From Cobetia marina (GTDB lineage: Bacteria > Pseudomonadota > Gammaproteobacteria > Pseudomonadales > Halomonadaceae): DNA of 64,000 bases. Both the position numbers and the translations under genes were made by a program. Of the stretch, positions 1 to 9,651 are shown piece after piece (position 1 is the first letter of the stretch; every line of letters starts with the position of its first letter). Location of the stretch: assembly GCF_001720485.1 (NCBI RefSeq), contig NZ_CP017114.1:4030001-4094000 (forward strand), in the 5' to 3' direction. The notes below the pieces were generated by a model that saw only the letters and a program-made list of their open reading frames with translations, was not told the origin of the DNA and did not search any database.

Positions 1-588
1 TTCGCCGCTGAAGCTGGCAAGGACTATCAGGTACTCGACGAACCGGTGAAGACCGATGCACCAGCCGGCAACGTCGAAGTGGTCGAGGCATTCTGGTATG
101 GCTGCCCGCACTGCTACGCACTGGAATCCAGCCTCGAGCCCTGGGTCGATGAGCTGCCCGGTGACGTGACCTTCCATCGTCTGCCGGCCACCATGGGGCA
201 GGACTGGGTCAAGCACGCCTATGCCTTCTATGCCGCCAAGGATCTGGGCATTCTCGATCAGACCCACAAGGCCTTCTTCGATGCCATCCACAAGGACCAC
301 CAGCGCCTCACCGACCCGGAAGACATCGCCGCCTTCTACAGCGACTACGGTGTCAGCGAAGAAGACGCCGAGAAGTCCCTGACCTCCTTCGGCGTGAAGA
401 GCCAGGTCAATCAGGCACACGCACAAATGCGCGCCTACAAGATCATGGGTGTCCCCGCACTGATCGTCGACGGTCGCTATGTCGTCTCTCCGAGCACGGC
501 TGGCTCGCTCAAGAACATGCTCAAGATCACCGATGAGCTGGTCGAGCAGGTGCGTGAAGAGAAGGCTGGCGACAAGGACGCCGCCTGA
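1..588 (+). CDS. dsbA: Thiol:disulfide interchange protein DsbA (5' end outside window)
   Basis: Periplasmic oxidase that puts disulfide bonds into secreted proteins and is itself reoxidised by DsbB. The frame is open from base 1, so the signal peptide and true start lie upstream. The active-site CPHC motif is at residues 35-38 of the visible part, inside the FWYGCPHCY context typical of DsbA. The cis-proline loop is seen as MGVPALIVDGRY near the C-terminus. The visible 195 residues fit a mature DsbA of about 190 residues. Its stop overlaps the next start by one base (TGATG), so the two are probably translationally coupled. Identification is firm; only the N-terminus is missing. Confidence 0.95.
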   Translation, partial: FAAEAGKDYQVLDEPVKTDAPAGNVEVVEAFWYGCPHCYALESSLEPWVDELPGDVTFHRLPATMGQDWVKHAYAFYAAKDLGILDQTHKAFFDAIHKDHQRLTDPEDIAAFYSDYGVSEEDAEKSLTSFGVKSQVNQAHAQMRAYKIMGVPALIVDGRYVVSPSTAGSLKNMLKITDELVEQVREEKAGDKDAA

Positions 589-1424
589 TGGCAGAGGCCG
601 CTGACGACTCCCCAGTGGCCGCCGACGCAGCGGATGATGCCGGGCATGGATTGTCGGGTTCGCCGCTGCGTCTGCTGACCTTCAACATGCAGGTCGGTAT
701 CCATACCGCGGCGTGGCATCACTATGTCACCCGCGGTTGGCAACATCTGCTGCCACATCCCAAGCGCCACCGCCGCCTGGAACTGATTGCCGGGGCCATC
801 ACGCCTTACGACATCGTCGGGCTGCAGGAAGTCGACGGCGGCAGCTTCCGCTCCGGCAACGTCAATCAGGTGGACGCGCTGGCCGAGACGGCTCACTTCC
901 CGCATCGCTATCAGCAGCTCAATCGCAACCTCGGCCGGCTGGCACAGCACAGCAACGGCCTGTTGTCGCGCCTGCCGATCAGCCATCTCGAAGAGCACAG
1001 CCTGCCCGGCACCCTGCCGGGGCGCGGCGCCATCCATGCTCGCTTCGGCGAGGGGGAGCATGCGCTGCATGTCTTCGTCACGCATCTGGCACTTGGCGCG
1101 CGAATCCAGCGCAAGCAGCTCGATTATCTCGGAGAGCTGATCGCACCGCTCAAGCACGTCATCGTGATGGGCGACCTGAACTGCACCCTGGCTCAACTGC
1201 GCCAGCACAAGGGATTCTGCGAGGCGCTCGACTCGCGGCCCAGCAAGGCGATCAACAGCTATCCTGCCTGGCAGCCACGGCGGGGTCTGGACCATATTCT
1301 GGCCTCCTCCACCCTGCACATCGAGCACCCCAGCACCTTGTCCCACCTCTTCTCAGACCATCTACCTCTTGCGGTGGAAGTGCACCTCCCCGTGGCCTGT
1401 CAGAAGGCGCTTGGCCTGGCCTGA
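588..1424 (+). CDS. Endonuclease/exonuclease/phosphatase (EEP) family protein
   Basis: A 278-residue member of the EEP metal-dependent hydrolase fold (DNase I-like). Family motifs are visible in order: LLTFNMQVG near the N-terminus, the metal-binding Glu in GLQEVDGG, VTHLALG in the middle, the VMGDLNC (GDxN) motif, and SDHLPL at the end. There is no signal peptide. Substrate cannot be told from sequence; family members cleave nucleic acids, phosphoinositides or other phosphodiesters. It follows dsbA with a one-base overlap, and I recall a similar neighbour downstream of dsbA in Pseudomonas. The start at 588 is chosen because of this coupling. No clear terminator follows. Confidence 0.85.
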   Translation: MAEAADDSPVAADAADDAGHGLSGSPLRLLTFNMQVGIHTAAWHHYVTRGWQHLLPHPKRHRRLELIAGAITPYDIVGLQEVDGGSFRSGNVNQVDALAETAHFPHRYQQLNRNLGRLAQHSNGLLSRLPISHLEEHSLPGTLPGRGAIHARFGEGEHALHVFVTHLALGARIQRKQLDYLGELIAPLKHVIVMGDLNCTLAQLRQHKGFCEALDSRPSKAINSYPAWQPRRGLDHILASSTLHIEHPSTLSHLFSDHLPLAVEVHLPVACQKALGLA

Positions 1425-1927
1425 CACGCCCTCACCTCAATTCTCAGTCCTCTCACGGGTGCCTGGATATCACCCTCGATATCCGCCGGGACCCGCCTGT
1501 CCGTCACCTTGATTGCCACCTTCCCGTTCCCGTCCTGCATGGATTTTTCAATCCAAGTGACTGAATCGAAAGATATATCTCGCCTGTCAGACCAATGATC
1601 CATTTGTCACTGGCCAGCCACTCGCTACTCTTGGCCTGTCCGAGGGCGTGGATTAATCGTGAAAGCAACGCTGATGACTGCCGAGAGCCTGCATGGCCTC
1701 ACTGGCATCTGCCATCCACCAGCGTGGAATAGCGTTGTCTGAAACGACGATTGCCGGATTGCCGACGTCTCATCAAAGCTACAACATGAGCAAAGCCTGA
1801 ACTGATGTGACGATCGTCAGCGTGCACACGAGATCGCCCCGACTACGATGACGGCACACGCAACGCCAGACTCGGCAACAACAACGCCAACAAATATCAC
1901 CTGCTACCCGCAGGCCAAGGGGATTCC
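1425..1927. other. Intergenic region upstream of TRAP operon
   Basis: A 503-base stretch without a convincing gene. It should carry the promoter of the TRAP operon that starts at 1928. The only clear structure is a perfect 12-base palindrome, TGACGATCGTCA, at 1808-1819, about 110 bases before the start codon; this could be an operator. I see no sigma-54 signature and no strong terminator for the upstream pair. Confidence 0.4.
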
Positions 1928-2497
1928 ATGTCTGCCACTGCCTCTACCCCCGGCTGGCTCACAGGGCTCGACCGCATGACCGAAGGGCTGGGACGCTGCG
2001 TGTCCTGGCTGGTCGTCATCATGATGCTGGTCGAATTCGCCATCGTGATGCTGCGCTACGCCTTCAACATCAACAGCATTCCGATGCAGGAATCCGTGAT
2101 GTACATGCACGCGACCGTCTTCCTGCTCGCCGCCAGCTACACGCTCAAGCATGACAACCATGTCCGCGTGGATATCTTCTACCAGCGCATGTCCCATCGC
2201 GGGAAGTCGTGGATCGACCTCGGCGGCACCCTGTTCCTGCTGTTCCCGGTGATGATCTTCATCCTGCTCTCGAGCCTGGGTTATGTCGGCGACTCATGGA
2301 GCATCAAGGAAGCCTCCCCCGAATCCGGTGGCCTGCCTGGCGTCTATCTGCTCAAGAGCCTGATCCCCGCGGTCGCCATCCTGATGATGCTGCAAGGTGT
2401 CGCTGAAGCTGGTCGCCACCTCCTGTTCCTGTGCGGGCGGCTGCCGTCGCCGCATGCGAGCGATGACACCCCTGATCACGATGAGGAGCTGGTGTAA
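1928..2497 (+). CDS. TRAP transporter small permease (DctQ type)
   Basis: Four-helix small membrane subunit of a tripartite ATP-independent periplasmic transporter. The 189-residue protein has hydrophobic segments at about residues 25-45, 58-73, 98-120 and 142-165. It also has the conserved small-permease region with Arg and Glu (MLRYAFNINS...MQESVMYMH). The acidic, hydrophilic C-terminal tail is ordinary. It overlaps the large permease gene by one base (TAATG), as expected of subunits made in equal amounts. The SPESGGLPG stretch between helices 3 and 4 is of the type seen in systems for alpha-keto or monocarboxylic acids, which agrees with the binding protein downstream. Confidence 0.9.
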   Translation: MSATASTPGWLTGLDRMTEGLGRCVSWLVVIMMLVEFAIVMLRYAFNINSIPMQESVMYMHATVFLLAASYTLKHDNHVRVDIFYQRMSHRGKSWIDLGGTLFLLFPVMIFILLSSLGYVGDSWSIKEASPESGGLPGVYLLKSLIPAVAILMMLQGVAEAGRHLLFLCGRLPSPHASDDTPDHDEELV

Positions 2498-3903
2498 TGC
2501 TCGAGATCATGCCGCTGCTGCTGTTCGTGTGTATCTGTGTCGTTCTCATGCTGGGCTATCCGGTGGCGCTGTCGCTTGCCGGTACCGCGCTGGCCTTCGC
2601 CGGGCTGGGCATGGGGCTGGACGCGCTGGGCATTACCCAGGGCGTATTCGATGCCAGCTTCCTGTCGGCGATGCCCAATCGCCTCTACGGCACCATGACC
2701 AATCAGACGTTGCTGGCCGTGCCATTGTTCGTGTTGATGGGCGTGCTGCTGGAAAAATCGAAGGTCGCCGAGACGCTGCTCGACGCCATGGCGCTGATGT
2801 TCGGCTCACTGCGTGGCGGCCTGGGCATCTCCGTGACCATCGTCGGCATGTTGCTGGCGGCCTCCACCGGTATCGTCGGCGCGACCGTCGTGACCATGGG
2901 CCTGCTGTCACTGCCCACCATGCTCAAGCGTGGCTATGACCCGTCGCTCGCCACTGGCGCCATCTGTGCCACCGGCACCCTGGGACAGATCATTCCGCCG
3001 TCCATCGCACTCGTTCTGCTGGGCGACGTACTGTCTTCCGCCTATCAGCAGGCGCAATTGTCGATGGGCATCTGGAGCCCGAAGACCGTCTCGGTGGGCG
3101 ACCTGTTCATCGGCGCCCTGGTGCCGGGCCTGATCCTGGTGGTCGCCTATATCGTCTACATCGCCATCATCGCCTGGCTCAAGCCCGAGAAGGCGCCGGC
3201 CGTGGACCGTGACGCGCTGATGAAGGAGCTGGGCCACACCGGTGGCATCGGCTGGCTGCTCCTCAAGGGACTGGTGCCGCCGATCGTGCTGATCGTCTGC
3301 GTGCTGGGCTCGATTCTCGGCGGACTGGCCACGCCGACAGAAGCCTCTGCCGTAGGTGCCTTCGGCGCGCTGATGCTGGCCGTCGCCAACCGCAAGCTGA
3401 GCTTCAAGACGCTGACGGAAGTCGTGCGCTCCACCACCAACGTCACCACGATGGTCTTCCTGATCCTGATCGGTGCGGCGCTGTTCTCGCTGGTGTTCCG
3501 TGGTTTCGGCGGCGAAGAGGTCGTCACCGAGATCTTCGAGAACATGCCCGGTGGCGTCATCGGTGCCACCCTGGTGGTGATGCTGGTGATCTTCCTGCTC
3601 GGCTTCATCCTCGACTTCATCGAGATCACCTTCGTGGTGGTGCCGATCGTCGGCCCGGTGCTGCTGGCCATGGGCCTCGACCCGATCTGGCTGGGCATCA
3701 TGATCGCCATCAACCTGCAGACTTCCTTCCTGACGCCGCCCTTCGGTTTCGCGCTGTTCTATCTGCGCGGCGTCGCGCCCAAGGAAGTCAGCACCAAGCA
3801 GATCTACAAGGGCGTCATTCCGTTCATCCTGATCCAGCTGTGCATGCTGGGGGCGCTGGCCGCCTTCCCGGGCCTGGCCACCTGGCTGCCGGCCCAGTTC
3901 TAG
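2497..3903 (+). CDS. TRAP transporter large permease (DctM type)
   Basis: Sodium-coupled channel subunit of the TRAP transporter, 468 residues with about 12 hydrophobic segments through the whole length. Typical DctM features are visible: the AASTGIVGATVVTMGLLSLP region, GTLGQIIPPSIALVLLGD, and the second-half repeat ending LQTSFLTPPFGFALFYLRG. It works with the small permease just upstream and the periplasmic binding protein just downstream. A GC-rich hairpin separates it from the binding-protein gene, and this may let the two parts of the mRNA decay at different rates. Confidence 0.93.
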   Translation: MLEIMPLLLFVCICVVLMLGYPVALSLAGTALAFAGLGMGLDALGITQGVFDASFLSAMPNRLYGTMTNQTLLAVPLFVLMGVLLEKSKVAETLLDAMALMFGSLRGGLGISVTIVGMLLAASTGIVGATVVTMGLLSLPTMLKRGYDPSLATGAICATGTLGQIIPPSIALVLLGDVLSSAYQQAQLSMGIWSPKTVSVGDLFIGALVPGLILVVAYIVYIAIIAWLKPEKAPAVDRDALMKELGHTGGIGWLLLKGLVPPIVLIVCVLGSILGGLATPTEASAVGAFGALMLAVANRKLSFKTLTEVVRSTTNVTTMVFLILIGAALFSLVFRGFGGEEVVTEIFENMPGGVIGATLVVMLVIFLLGFILDFIEITFVVVPIVGPVLLAMGLDPIWLGIMIAINLQTSFLTPPFGFALFYLRGVAPKEVSTKQIYKGVIPFILIQLCMLGALAAFPGLATWLPAQF

Positions 3904-3969
3904 GCCACGACTGACGAGACAGTACAAGAACAGAACACGGACAGAACAAATACAGAGCAGCAACTGAAT

Positions 3970-3989
3970 TGGCGGGGCTCGCCCCGCCA
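3970..3989 (+). other. Intercistronic hairpin between dctM-like and dctP-like genes
   Basis: A perfect 9-bp stem (TGGCGGGGC / GCCCCGCCA) with a 2-base loop and no T-run after it. It sits in the 209-base gap between the large permease gene and the binding-protein gene. Such stems often stabilise or partly terminate the transcript so that more binding protein than permease is made. That role is inferred. Confidence 0.55.
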
Positions 3990-4112
3990 GCTGATGGGAG
4001 AGCCGCCAGTCGGCTCATGCAGATGCACGGGAGCCGTTCGCGGCCCACCTCTTGCCCAGCGCCAGTCCCTGACCGGTGCACAACAACAATCGGGCACTTC
4101 AAGGAGCATGCC

Positions 4113-5201
4113 ATGCAACTCAACAAACTCGCCTTCGGCATCGCCGTCGGCACCATGACCGCCATGGGCACCCTGCCGGCCATCGCCAATGCCGCGGATA
4201 CCTACACCTGGAAGATGGTCACCTCGTGGCCGAAGAACTTCCCGGGCGTAGGCCAGGGGCCGGAACGCCTCGCGCGCCTCGTCGATGAGATGTCTGATGG
4301 ACGCCTCAAGATCAAGGTCTACGGCGCCGGACAGCTGGTGCCGGGCTTCGAGGTGCTCGATACCGTCTCTTCCGGTACGGCGCAGATCGGCCACTCAGCC
4401 TCCTACTACTGGAAAGGCAAGGCGCCGGAAGCCCAGTTCTTCGCCGCCGTCCCCTTCGGCATGACCGCACAGGAAATGAACGCCTGGCTGCATTACGGCG
4501 GGGGGCTGGAGCTCTGGAACGAGGTCTATGACAAGTTCGGTGTCGAAGTCATGGCCGGTGGTGCCTCGGGCGTGCAGATGGGCGGCTGGTTCAACAAGGA
4601 GATCAACTCGGTTGCCGATCTCGACGGCCTGAAGATGCGCATGCCGGGGCTGGGTGGCGATGTCATGCAGCAGATGGGCGTGGCGACCGTCAGCATGCCG
4701 GGCGGCGAGATCTTCACCTCGCTGCAGTCCGGCGCCATCGATGCCACCGAATGGATCGGGCCGTACAACGACCTGGCCTTCGGTCTCTATCAGGCCGCCA
4801 AGTACTACTACTATCCGGGCTGGCACGAGCCGACCGTCACCTTCGAGGCCATCGTCAATGACGACGCCATGGCCGAGCTGCCCAAGGACCTGCAGGCCAT
4901 CCTGCGCTCCGCGGTACGTGACGTGAACCAGGACATGCTCGACGAGTACACCGCGCGCAACAACGATGCCCTCGAGACACTGCTCAACGAGCACAAGGTC
5001 GAGCTGCGTCGCTATCCGCAGGACGTGCTCGACAAGGCACGCGAACTGTCAGGCGAAGTGGTCAAGAAACTCGGCGACTCCAATGAGCTGGCAGGCCGCA
5101 TCTACGAGTCCTACACCACCTTCGAAGGCAAGGTCGAGAAGTGGCACGAAGTCTCCGAACAGGCCTTCCTGAACGCCCGTAATCCGGAAGGCATTCAGTA
5201 A
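4113..5201 (+). CDS. TRAP substrate-binding protein, TakP-like (alpha-keto/monocarboxylate type)
   Basis: Periplasmic solute receptor of the upstream TRAP permease, 362 residues. The start at 4113 is preceded by AAGGAG with a 6-base spacer; an in-frame extension further upstream lacks a ribosome site. The signal peptide covers about residues 1-27 and is cut after the ANA motif. The mature N-terminus (YTWKMVTSWPKNFPGVGQG) and the region with GAIDATEWIGPYND resemble the TakP family, whose Arg/Gln/Trp pocket binds pyruvate-like acids or calcium-lactate. A pyruvate, lactate or keto-acid substrate is therefore likely but not proven. A strong terminator follows. Confidence 0.9.
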   Translation: MQLNKLAFGIAVGTMTAMGTLPAIANAADTYTWKMVTSWPKNFPGVGQGPERLARLVDEMSDGRLKIKVYGAGQLVPGFEVLDTVSSGTAQIGHSASYYWKGKAPEAQFFAAVPFGMTAQEMNAWLHYGGGLELWNEVYDKFGVEVMAGGASGVQMGGWFNKEINSVADLDGLKMRMPGLGGDVMQQMGVATVSMPGGEIFTSLQSGAIDATEWIGPYNDLAFGLYQAAKYYYYPGWHEPTVTFEAIVNDDAMAELPKDLQAILRSAVRDVNQDMLDEYTARNNDALETLLNEHKVELRRYPQDVLDKARELSGEVVKKLGDSNELAGRIYESYTTFEGKVEKWHEVSEQAFLNARNPEGIQ

Positions 5202-5269
5202 CGAGTCCCTGCTTTACCTGCGCCGCTCTCCCGCGCGAGACGGCGCAGGCCTGTCATCCAATGCTTGCG

Positions 5270-5296
5270 GCCGCTCCCTCGGGAGCGGCTTTTTTT
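5270..5296 (+). terminator. Rho-independent terminator of first TRAP operon
   Basis: A perfect 9-bp stem (GCCGCTCCC / GGGAGCGGC) with a 2-base loop, followed by seven T residues. It ends the QMP TRAP transcript. Confidence 0.9.
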
Positions 5297-5324
5297 GGGT
5301 CTGCAGAGTGCGTGAAGCGGTGGC

Positions 5325-5774
5325 TCAGCTCTCGAGCAGGAAGGTCACCGGCCCATCATTGAGCAGCGAGACCTGCATGTTGGCCCCGAAGCGTCCGGTC
5401 TCGATTCCCACACCAAGCTCCTCCCCGTGTTCACGCGCCTTGTCGACCAGATACGCGAACAGCCGCTCGCCTTCCGCCGGCGGCGCAGCCGAGGAGAAAC
5501 TGGGACGCATGCCACTGCCGGTGTCCGCCGCCAGCGTGAACTGCGAGACCAGCAGCAGACTGCCACCCGCCTGCTGGACGTTGAGATTCATCTTGTCGTT
5601 CTCGTCGCCAAAGACACGGTAGTGCAGCAGCTTGTGCAGCAGCTTGTCGGCGCGCGCCTCATCATCGCCCTTCTCGACACCCACCAGCACCAGCAGACCG
5701 CCCGCGATGGCGCCGACCGTCTCGTTCTCCACCACGACCTGTGCCTGGGTGACGCGCTGGATCAATGCTCGCAT
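5325..5774 (-). CDS. dtd: D-aminoacyl-tRNA deacylase
   Basis: Dimeric editing enzyme that removes D-amino acids (and glycine) wrongly attached to tRNA. The length of 149 residues is normal. The two family signatures are present: SQFTLAADT followed by GMRPSF, and the C-terminal NDGPVTFLL, whose Gly-cis-Pro pair enters the active site of the partner subunit. The start at 5774 is preceded by GGAG; a longer in-frame extension upstream lacks a ribosome site and runs into the neighbouring TRAP gene. It lies between two TRAP systems with no functional link to either. Confidence 0.96.
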   Translation of the reverse strand: MRALIQRVTQAQVVVENETVGAIAGGLLVLVGVEKGDDEARADKLLHKLLHYRVFGDENDKMNLNVQQAGGSLLLVSQFTLAADTGSGMRPSFSSAAPPAEGERLFAYLVDKAREHGEELGVGIETGRFGANMQVSLLNDGPVTFLLES

Positions 5775-5893
5775 GCCACTTGCTCCTTCAAGAGATGAAT
5801 GATGATGAGCAGGAGCATACCAGACGCGAACGCCCCGCAGACCGAGTCTGCGGGGCGTTCGTGATGCGCATGTCCAATGAGCCGTATCGGTGG

Positions 5894-7168
5894 CTAGCTG
5901 GCCAGGCCGGGCAGGAAGAGCGCGATCTGCGGGAACAGCATCAGCAGCACCGTCGCCAGCAACAGCAGGGCAATGAAGGGTGGCGTGCCACGGATGACCT
6001 CCATGTAAGGCTTTCGGAACACCGCCACCGCCGTGAAGATGTCGCAGCCGAAGGGTGGCGTCGCCGAACCGATCGCCGCCTGCAGGGTGACGAGGGTACC
6101 GACCAGCACCGGGTCCAGTCCGGCGGCATCGACGGCCGGGGCAAATACCGGCGCCAGAATCAGGATCACCACGATGGGATCGACGAACATGCAACCGACG
6201 AAATAGGCCACCGCGATCACCGCCAGCAGCGCCAGGGCGTGTTCTGACAGGTACGGGATGTACCCGCCGAGAATGGCATCCGGGATCTTGGCGAACGAGA
6301 TCATCCACGAGAAGCCGGCGCCCGCCGCCACCAGAATGAAGACCACCGCGGTGATCAGACCGGTGGAGAAGGCCACGCCGGGCAGGTCCTTGAGCGTGAC
6401 GCCACGGTAGATGAGCATCTCGAGAATCAGCGCATAGATCACCGAGACCGTGGCGGCCTCCGTCGGCGAGAACATCCCCGAGTAGATGCCGCCGATGATG
6501 ATAACCGGGAAGCCGGCGGGCAGACTGGCGCGCTTCAATGCCTTGAGGCGCGCAGGCCAGTCCGCCTTGGGCTGCGGCGCGATGCCCAGCTTCCACGACT
6601 TCCACATGCAGTAGAGCGAGAACAGCACCAGGATCATCAGCCCCGGACCGATACCGGCGATGAACAGATCCCCCACCGAGGTACCGGTCGCGACGCCATA
6701 GATGATCATGCCGATGGACGGCGGAATCAGCAGCGCGATGTCAGAGGCATTGATGATCAACGCGATGGTGAACTTGTCGCTGTAGCCGGCTTCCAGCAGC
6801 CGCGGGCGCAGCGGGCGCCCCATCGCCACCACCGTGGCCTGGGTGGAGCCGGACACCGCGCCGAACAGGGTACAGCCCAGCGCGGTGGTCACCGGCAGAC
6901 CGCCACGCCAGTGACCGACGAAACGCTCGACCACATCCAGCAGACGCTGGGCGGTGGAGCCCTTGAGCATGATATCGGCCGCCAGAATGAACATGGGGAC
7001 CGCCGTCAGTACCACCGGCTGCAGGCCACCGATCATCTGCTGGATCACCAGCTCTGGCTTGAGAAAAGGGAAATCGCTGAACAACAAGAAGAAGGTGCCG
7101 ACACTCAATGGCACCATCATGGGTACCCCAAGCAACAGCAGCCCCACCATCACGAGCAGAATCCACAT
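5894..7168 (-). CDS. TRAP transporter large permease (DctM type), second system
   Basis: Large membrane subunit of a second TRAP transporter, 424 residues with about 12 hydrophobic segments. Family landmarks are [15 protein letters not shown] (the GxxSGST motif), [34 protein letters not shown] and [16 protein letters not shown]. It is the last gene of a two-gene minus-strand operon with the small permease, from which it is separated by about 125 bases. The partner binding-protein gene is transcribed the other way from the shared intergenic region at 7956-8399. Confidence 0.93.
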   Translation of the reverse strand: MWILLVMVGLLLLGVPMMVPLSVGTFFLLFSDFPFLKPELVIQQMIGGLQPVVLTAVPMFILAADIMLKGSTAQRLLDVVERFVGHWRGGLPVTTALGCTLFGAVSGSTQATVVAMGRPLRPRLLEAGYSDKFTIALIINASDIALLIPPSIGMIIYGVATGTSVGDLFIAGIGPGLMILVLFSLYCMWKSWKLGIAPQPKADWPARLKALKRASLPAGFPVIIIGGIYSGMFSPTEAATVSVIYALILEMLIYRGVTLKDLPGVAFSTGLITAVVFILVAAGAGFSWMISFAKIPDAILGGYIPYLSEHALALLAVIAVAYFVGCMFVDPIVVILILAPVFAPAVDAAGLDPVLVGTLVTLQAAIGSATPPFGCDIFTAVAVFRKPYMEVIRGTPPFIALLLLATVLLMLFPQIALFLPGLAS

Positions 7169-7292
7169 CGCAGCTTCCGTCCCTGGGTCAATGTAGTGTG
7201 ATCAATCACGAGCCCTGCAACACGCATCAGCCAAGGCATCTCTTGCCTTCACTCCCGCGCTACAGGCTCGCATCCGAAGTGGAAGAGACGTG

Positions 7293-7955
7293 CTAGAGCG
7301 CACCGCTGCCGTCGACTTCCTCGTTCTCGTCTATCTCCGCCGTACGCCACGACAGCCAGGCACCTTGTGCCAGCAGATTGCGCAGAATCGCCATCAGATA
7401 CTGGAGGGCGCCCAGCGCCAGCCCCAGCGGGACCACGGCATAGAGTGCCGCCAGCGACCAGCGCAGCGACGGCGTGACACGCCCTGACCTGGCCAGGCTC
7501 TGCAGATAATCCACCGCCAGCCAGGCCAGGTAGGCCAGCAGCGCACAGGTGATGACCTGTCCGGCGATCAACAGCACCTTGCGCAACCACGGCGGCATGA
7601 AGTCCAGCAGTGCCGTCACGCGGATATGGCGTCCGGCGCGCGCGCCGTAGCTGATGCCGAGAAAGGTCAGCCACAGCTGCAGGATCTGCATCAGCTCTTC
7701 GGTGAACGGCAGGCTGTAGTTGAAGACGTTGCGCCCGATCACATTGGCGATACTGGCCGTCGCCATGCCCAGCACGCACAGCGCGATCAGCCAGCGCTCG
7801 ACGTGTGCCAGGCCCTGATCACCGCGTTCGAATATCGCCGCCAGGCGGCGCAGCGGTGCAGGCAGATGTGCGAGGGGATCCTGAGCGCCTTGCGCCTCGG
7901 CCGGGGTGGGCCGGGTCTCATCAGCGGGGGGAGACTTGGAGGGGGGCGAATTCAT
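7293..7955 (-). CDS. TRAP transporter small permease (DctQ type), second system
   Basis: Small membrane subunit of the second TRAP system, 220 residues from the chosen start at 7955, which has AGGAA eight bases upstream. A longer frame to 8033 exists but its first 26 codons look non-coding. The first 35 residues are hydrophilic and proline-rich (SPPSKSPPADETRPTP), an unusually long cytoplasmic extension. Four hydrophobic segments follow, with the conserved NVIGRNVFNYSLPFTEELMQ region. The C-terminal tail is acidic. Confidence 0.88.
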   Translation of the reverse strand: MNSPPSKSPPADETRPTPAEAQGAQDPLAHLPAPLRRLAAIFERGDQGLAHVERWLIALCVLGMATASIANVIGRNVFNYSLPFTEELMQILQLWLTFLGISYGARAGRHIRVTALLDFMPPWLRKVLLIAGQVITCALLAYLAWLAVDYLQSLARSGRVTPSLRWSLAALYAVVPLGLALGALQYLMAILRNLLAQGAWLSWRTAEIDENEEVDGSGAL

Positions 7956-8399
7956 GAAGCGGCTTCCTGTTGATGTGGCTTCCTGCCAGGCAGGCTTTCT
8001 GTCAGGCGACGCACGCACAGCGATTTGCGCCACGCCGTCTGCATTTGCCAGTACGATCCATTGAAGTTTTCCGAGACACCGCCGTGATTTTCACTTTGGT
8101 GAGTCATGATCTAGCTTTATTGACGGCATCCTTTATTAGCGACACTGTGGACCAGCACGCAGCCTGCCTCTACCGAGCCATCTGGCAGGGCAGGCCACCG
8201 ACCCGGAGCAGGGGTCATCGAGTACCAGAATCTCATGCGGACAGGCTCAGCCTATTCATAATAAATTCTAATCACACTATCCGATTTGGTAATTTTTTTA
8301 TTATATTAAGAATGGCAATATTATCTAAATGATGCAAGTTGCACGCCGGGTTCGCCCCATACCACCCGGCGCTGATGGAAATCACACAAGGAGAACAAG
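7956..8399. promoter_or_regulatory. Divergent regulatory region of the second TRAP system
   Basis: A 444-base region between the permease operon (minus) and the binding-protein gene (plus). Bases 8255-8335 are strikingly AT-rich for this genome, with T and A runs, and probably carry promoter elements. I cannot assign -35 and -10 boxes with confidence. The CAAGGAG ribosome site of the binding-protein gene is at the right-hand end. Confidence 0.5.
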
Positions 8400-9491
8400 A
8401 TGACGATGCAATGGAACCCGTCACCCGAGCAGAATCGCGAGACGCCCAGAACTCCTGTTCACCTTTCTCGTCTTGCCGCGCTCCTCAAGGGAGGCGCCCT
8501 CACGGCCGGCCTCGGCATGGCGGCACTGGCCTCCGCGGGCGTACAGGCTGACACCTGGCGTTTCGCGCTGGAGGAAGTCTCCGGCAGCGTGCAGGATGCC
8601 TACGCTCAGGAATTCAAGAAACGCATCGAAGAGGCCTCCGGCGGTGACATCGATGTCGAGATCTACCCCTACGGCGCGCTGGGTACCTCCTCACAGCTCA
8701 CCGAACTGGTGCAGAGCGATGCCATCCAGCTGACCTTTGCGTCACCGGGTCACCTGGCCTCGGTGATTCCTGAATCAGGCGTCTTCACGCTGCACTTCCT
8801 GTTCTCCGACGACAACGCCGTCAATGAAGAGGTGCTCGGCAACTCCAAGGCCATCGACATGCTGTCCGAGGCCTACACCGAGCAGAACCTTCAGCTGCTG
8901 GGCGTGATTCCGGAAGGCTGGATGGTCTGGACCGGCAACCGTGACATCGAGACGCCTGAGGACATGAAAGGCTTCAAGATTCGCACCATGACGTCACCGA
9001 TTCTGGTGGAGAGCTATCGGGCCTATGGCGCCAACCCGACGCCGCTGCCGTATTCGGAAGTCTATTCCGGCCTGCAGCTGGGGCAGATAGACGGCCAGGT
9101 GAACCCGGTGTTCGCCATTCAGGAAATGAGCTTCTATGAAGTTCAGGACTACATGATCCAGGCCAAGCAGGCGCAGTTCATCACCACGCTGGTGGCCTCC
9201 AGCGATTTCTATTCCGGTCTGGATGACGAGCAGCAGCAGATGCTCGACAAGGTCACCAACGAGATGCGCCCGTATATCTTCGAGAAGCAGGAGGAGTACA
9301 ACGCGGACCGTCTCGAGAAGATCAAGCAGGACAGCGACATCAAGATCATCACGCTGAACGACGAGCAGCGTGAAGCCTTCCGTCCGGTCGGCGAGAAAGG
9401 CTGGGAGGTCTTCCGGGAACAGGCCGGCGAGCGCGGCAGCAAGATCCTCGACACGCTGCAGGCTGACATCAAGGCGGCAGAAGCCAAGTAA
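8400..9491 (+). CDS. TRAP substrate-binding protein, TeaA-like (DctP family)
   Basis: Periplasmic receptor of the second TRAP system, 363 residues, with AAGGAG upstream of the ATG. A long hydrophilic n-region precedes the hydrophobic core at about residues 24-47; cleavage is likely after VQA near residue 50. Several segments of the mature protein look like the ectoine receptor TeaA of Halomonas as I recall it: EEVSGSVQDAYAQEFK, KIRTMTSPILVESY and PTPLPYSEVYSGLQLG. That suggests a compatible solute or related organic acid as substrate, but pocket residues were not compared. The gene is divergent from its permease genes, unlike the co-linear teaABC order, and a perfect-stem terminator follows. 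Confidence 0.88.
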   Translation: MTMQWNPSPEQNRETPRTPVHLSRLAALLKGGALTAGLGMAALASAGVQADTWRFALEEVSGSVQDAYAQEFKKRIEEASGGDIDVEIYPYGALGTSSQLTELVQSDAIQLTFASPGHLASVIPESGVFTLHFLFSDDNAVNEEVLGNSKAIDMLSEAYTEQNLQLLGVIPEGWMVWTGNRDIETPEDMKGFKIRTMTSPILVESYRAYGANPTPLPYSEVYSGLQLGQIDGQVNPVFAIQEMSFYEVQDYMIQAKQAQFITTLVASSDFYSGLDDEQQQMLDKVTNEMRPYIFEKQEEYNADRLEKIKQDSDIKIITLNDEQREAFRPVGEKGWEVFREQAGERGSKILDTLQADIKAAEAK

Positions 9492-9560
9492 GCCGCAGCA
9501 TTGGCCAGCGAGTTGCCGCGGAAGACCTTCCTGACAGCAACGATGGCCGTGTCAGATGAC

Positions 9561-9596
9561 AAGACGCCCCTGCCGGGTAACCGGCAGGGGCGTCTT
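9561..9596 (+). terminator. Strong hairpin terminator, possibly bidirectional
   Basis: A perfect 16-bp inverted repeat (AAGACGCCCCTGCCGG and its complement) around a GTAA loop, 70 bases after the TRAP receptor stop and facing the convergent gene at 9652. The T-run is short (CTTGAT), but the stem is very stable. Confidence 0.8.
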
Positions 9597-9651
9597 GATG
9601 AGGCAGGGCTCGCCATGGGCGCGAGTCGCCCGGAAGTTCAGAGGCTGACGG

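Noticed and set aside
2908..3963. A 351-codon minus-strand frame rich in His, Gln and Asp
   Set aside because: Shadow of the TRAP large permease; the odd composition is what the antisense of hydrophobic codons gives.
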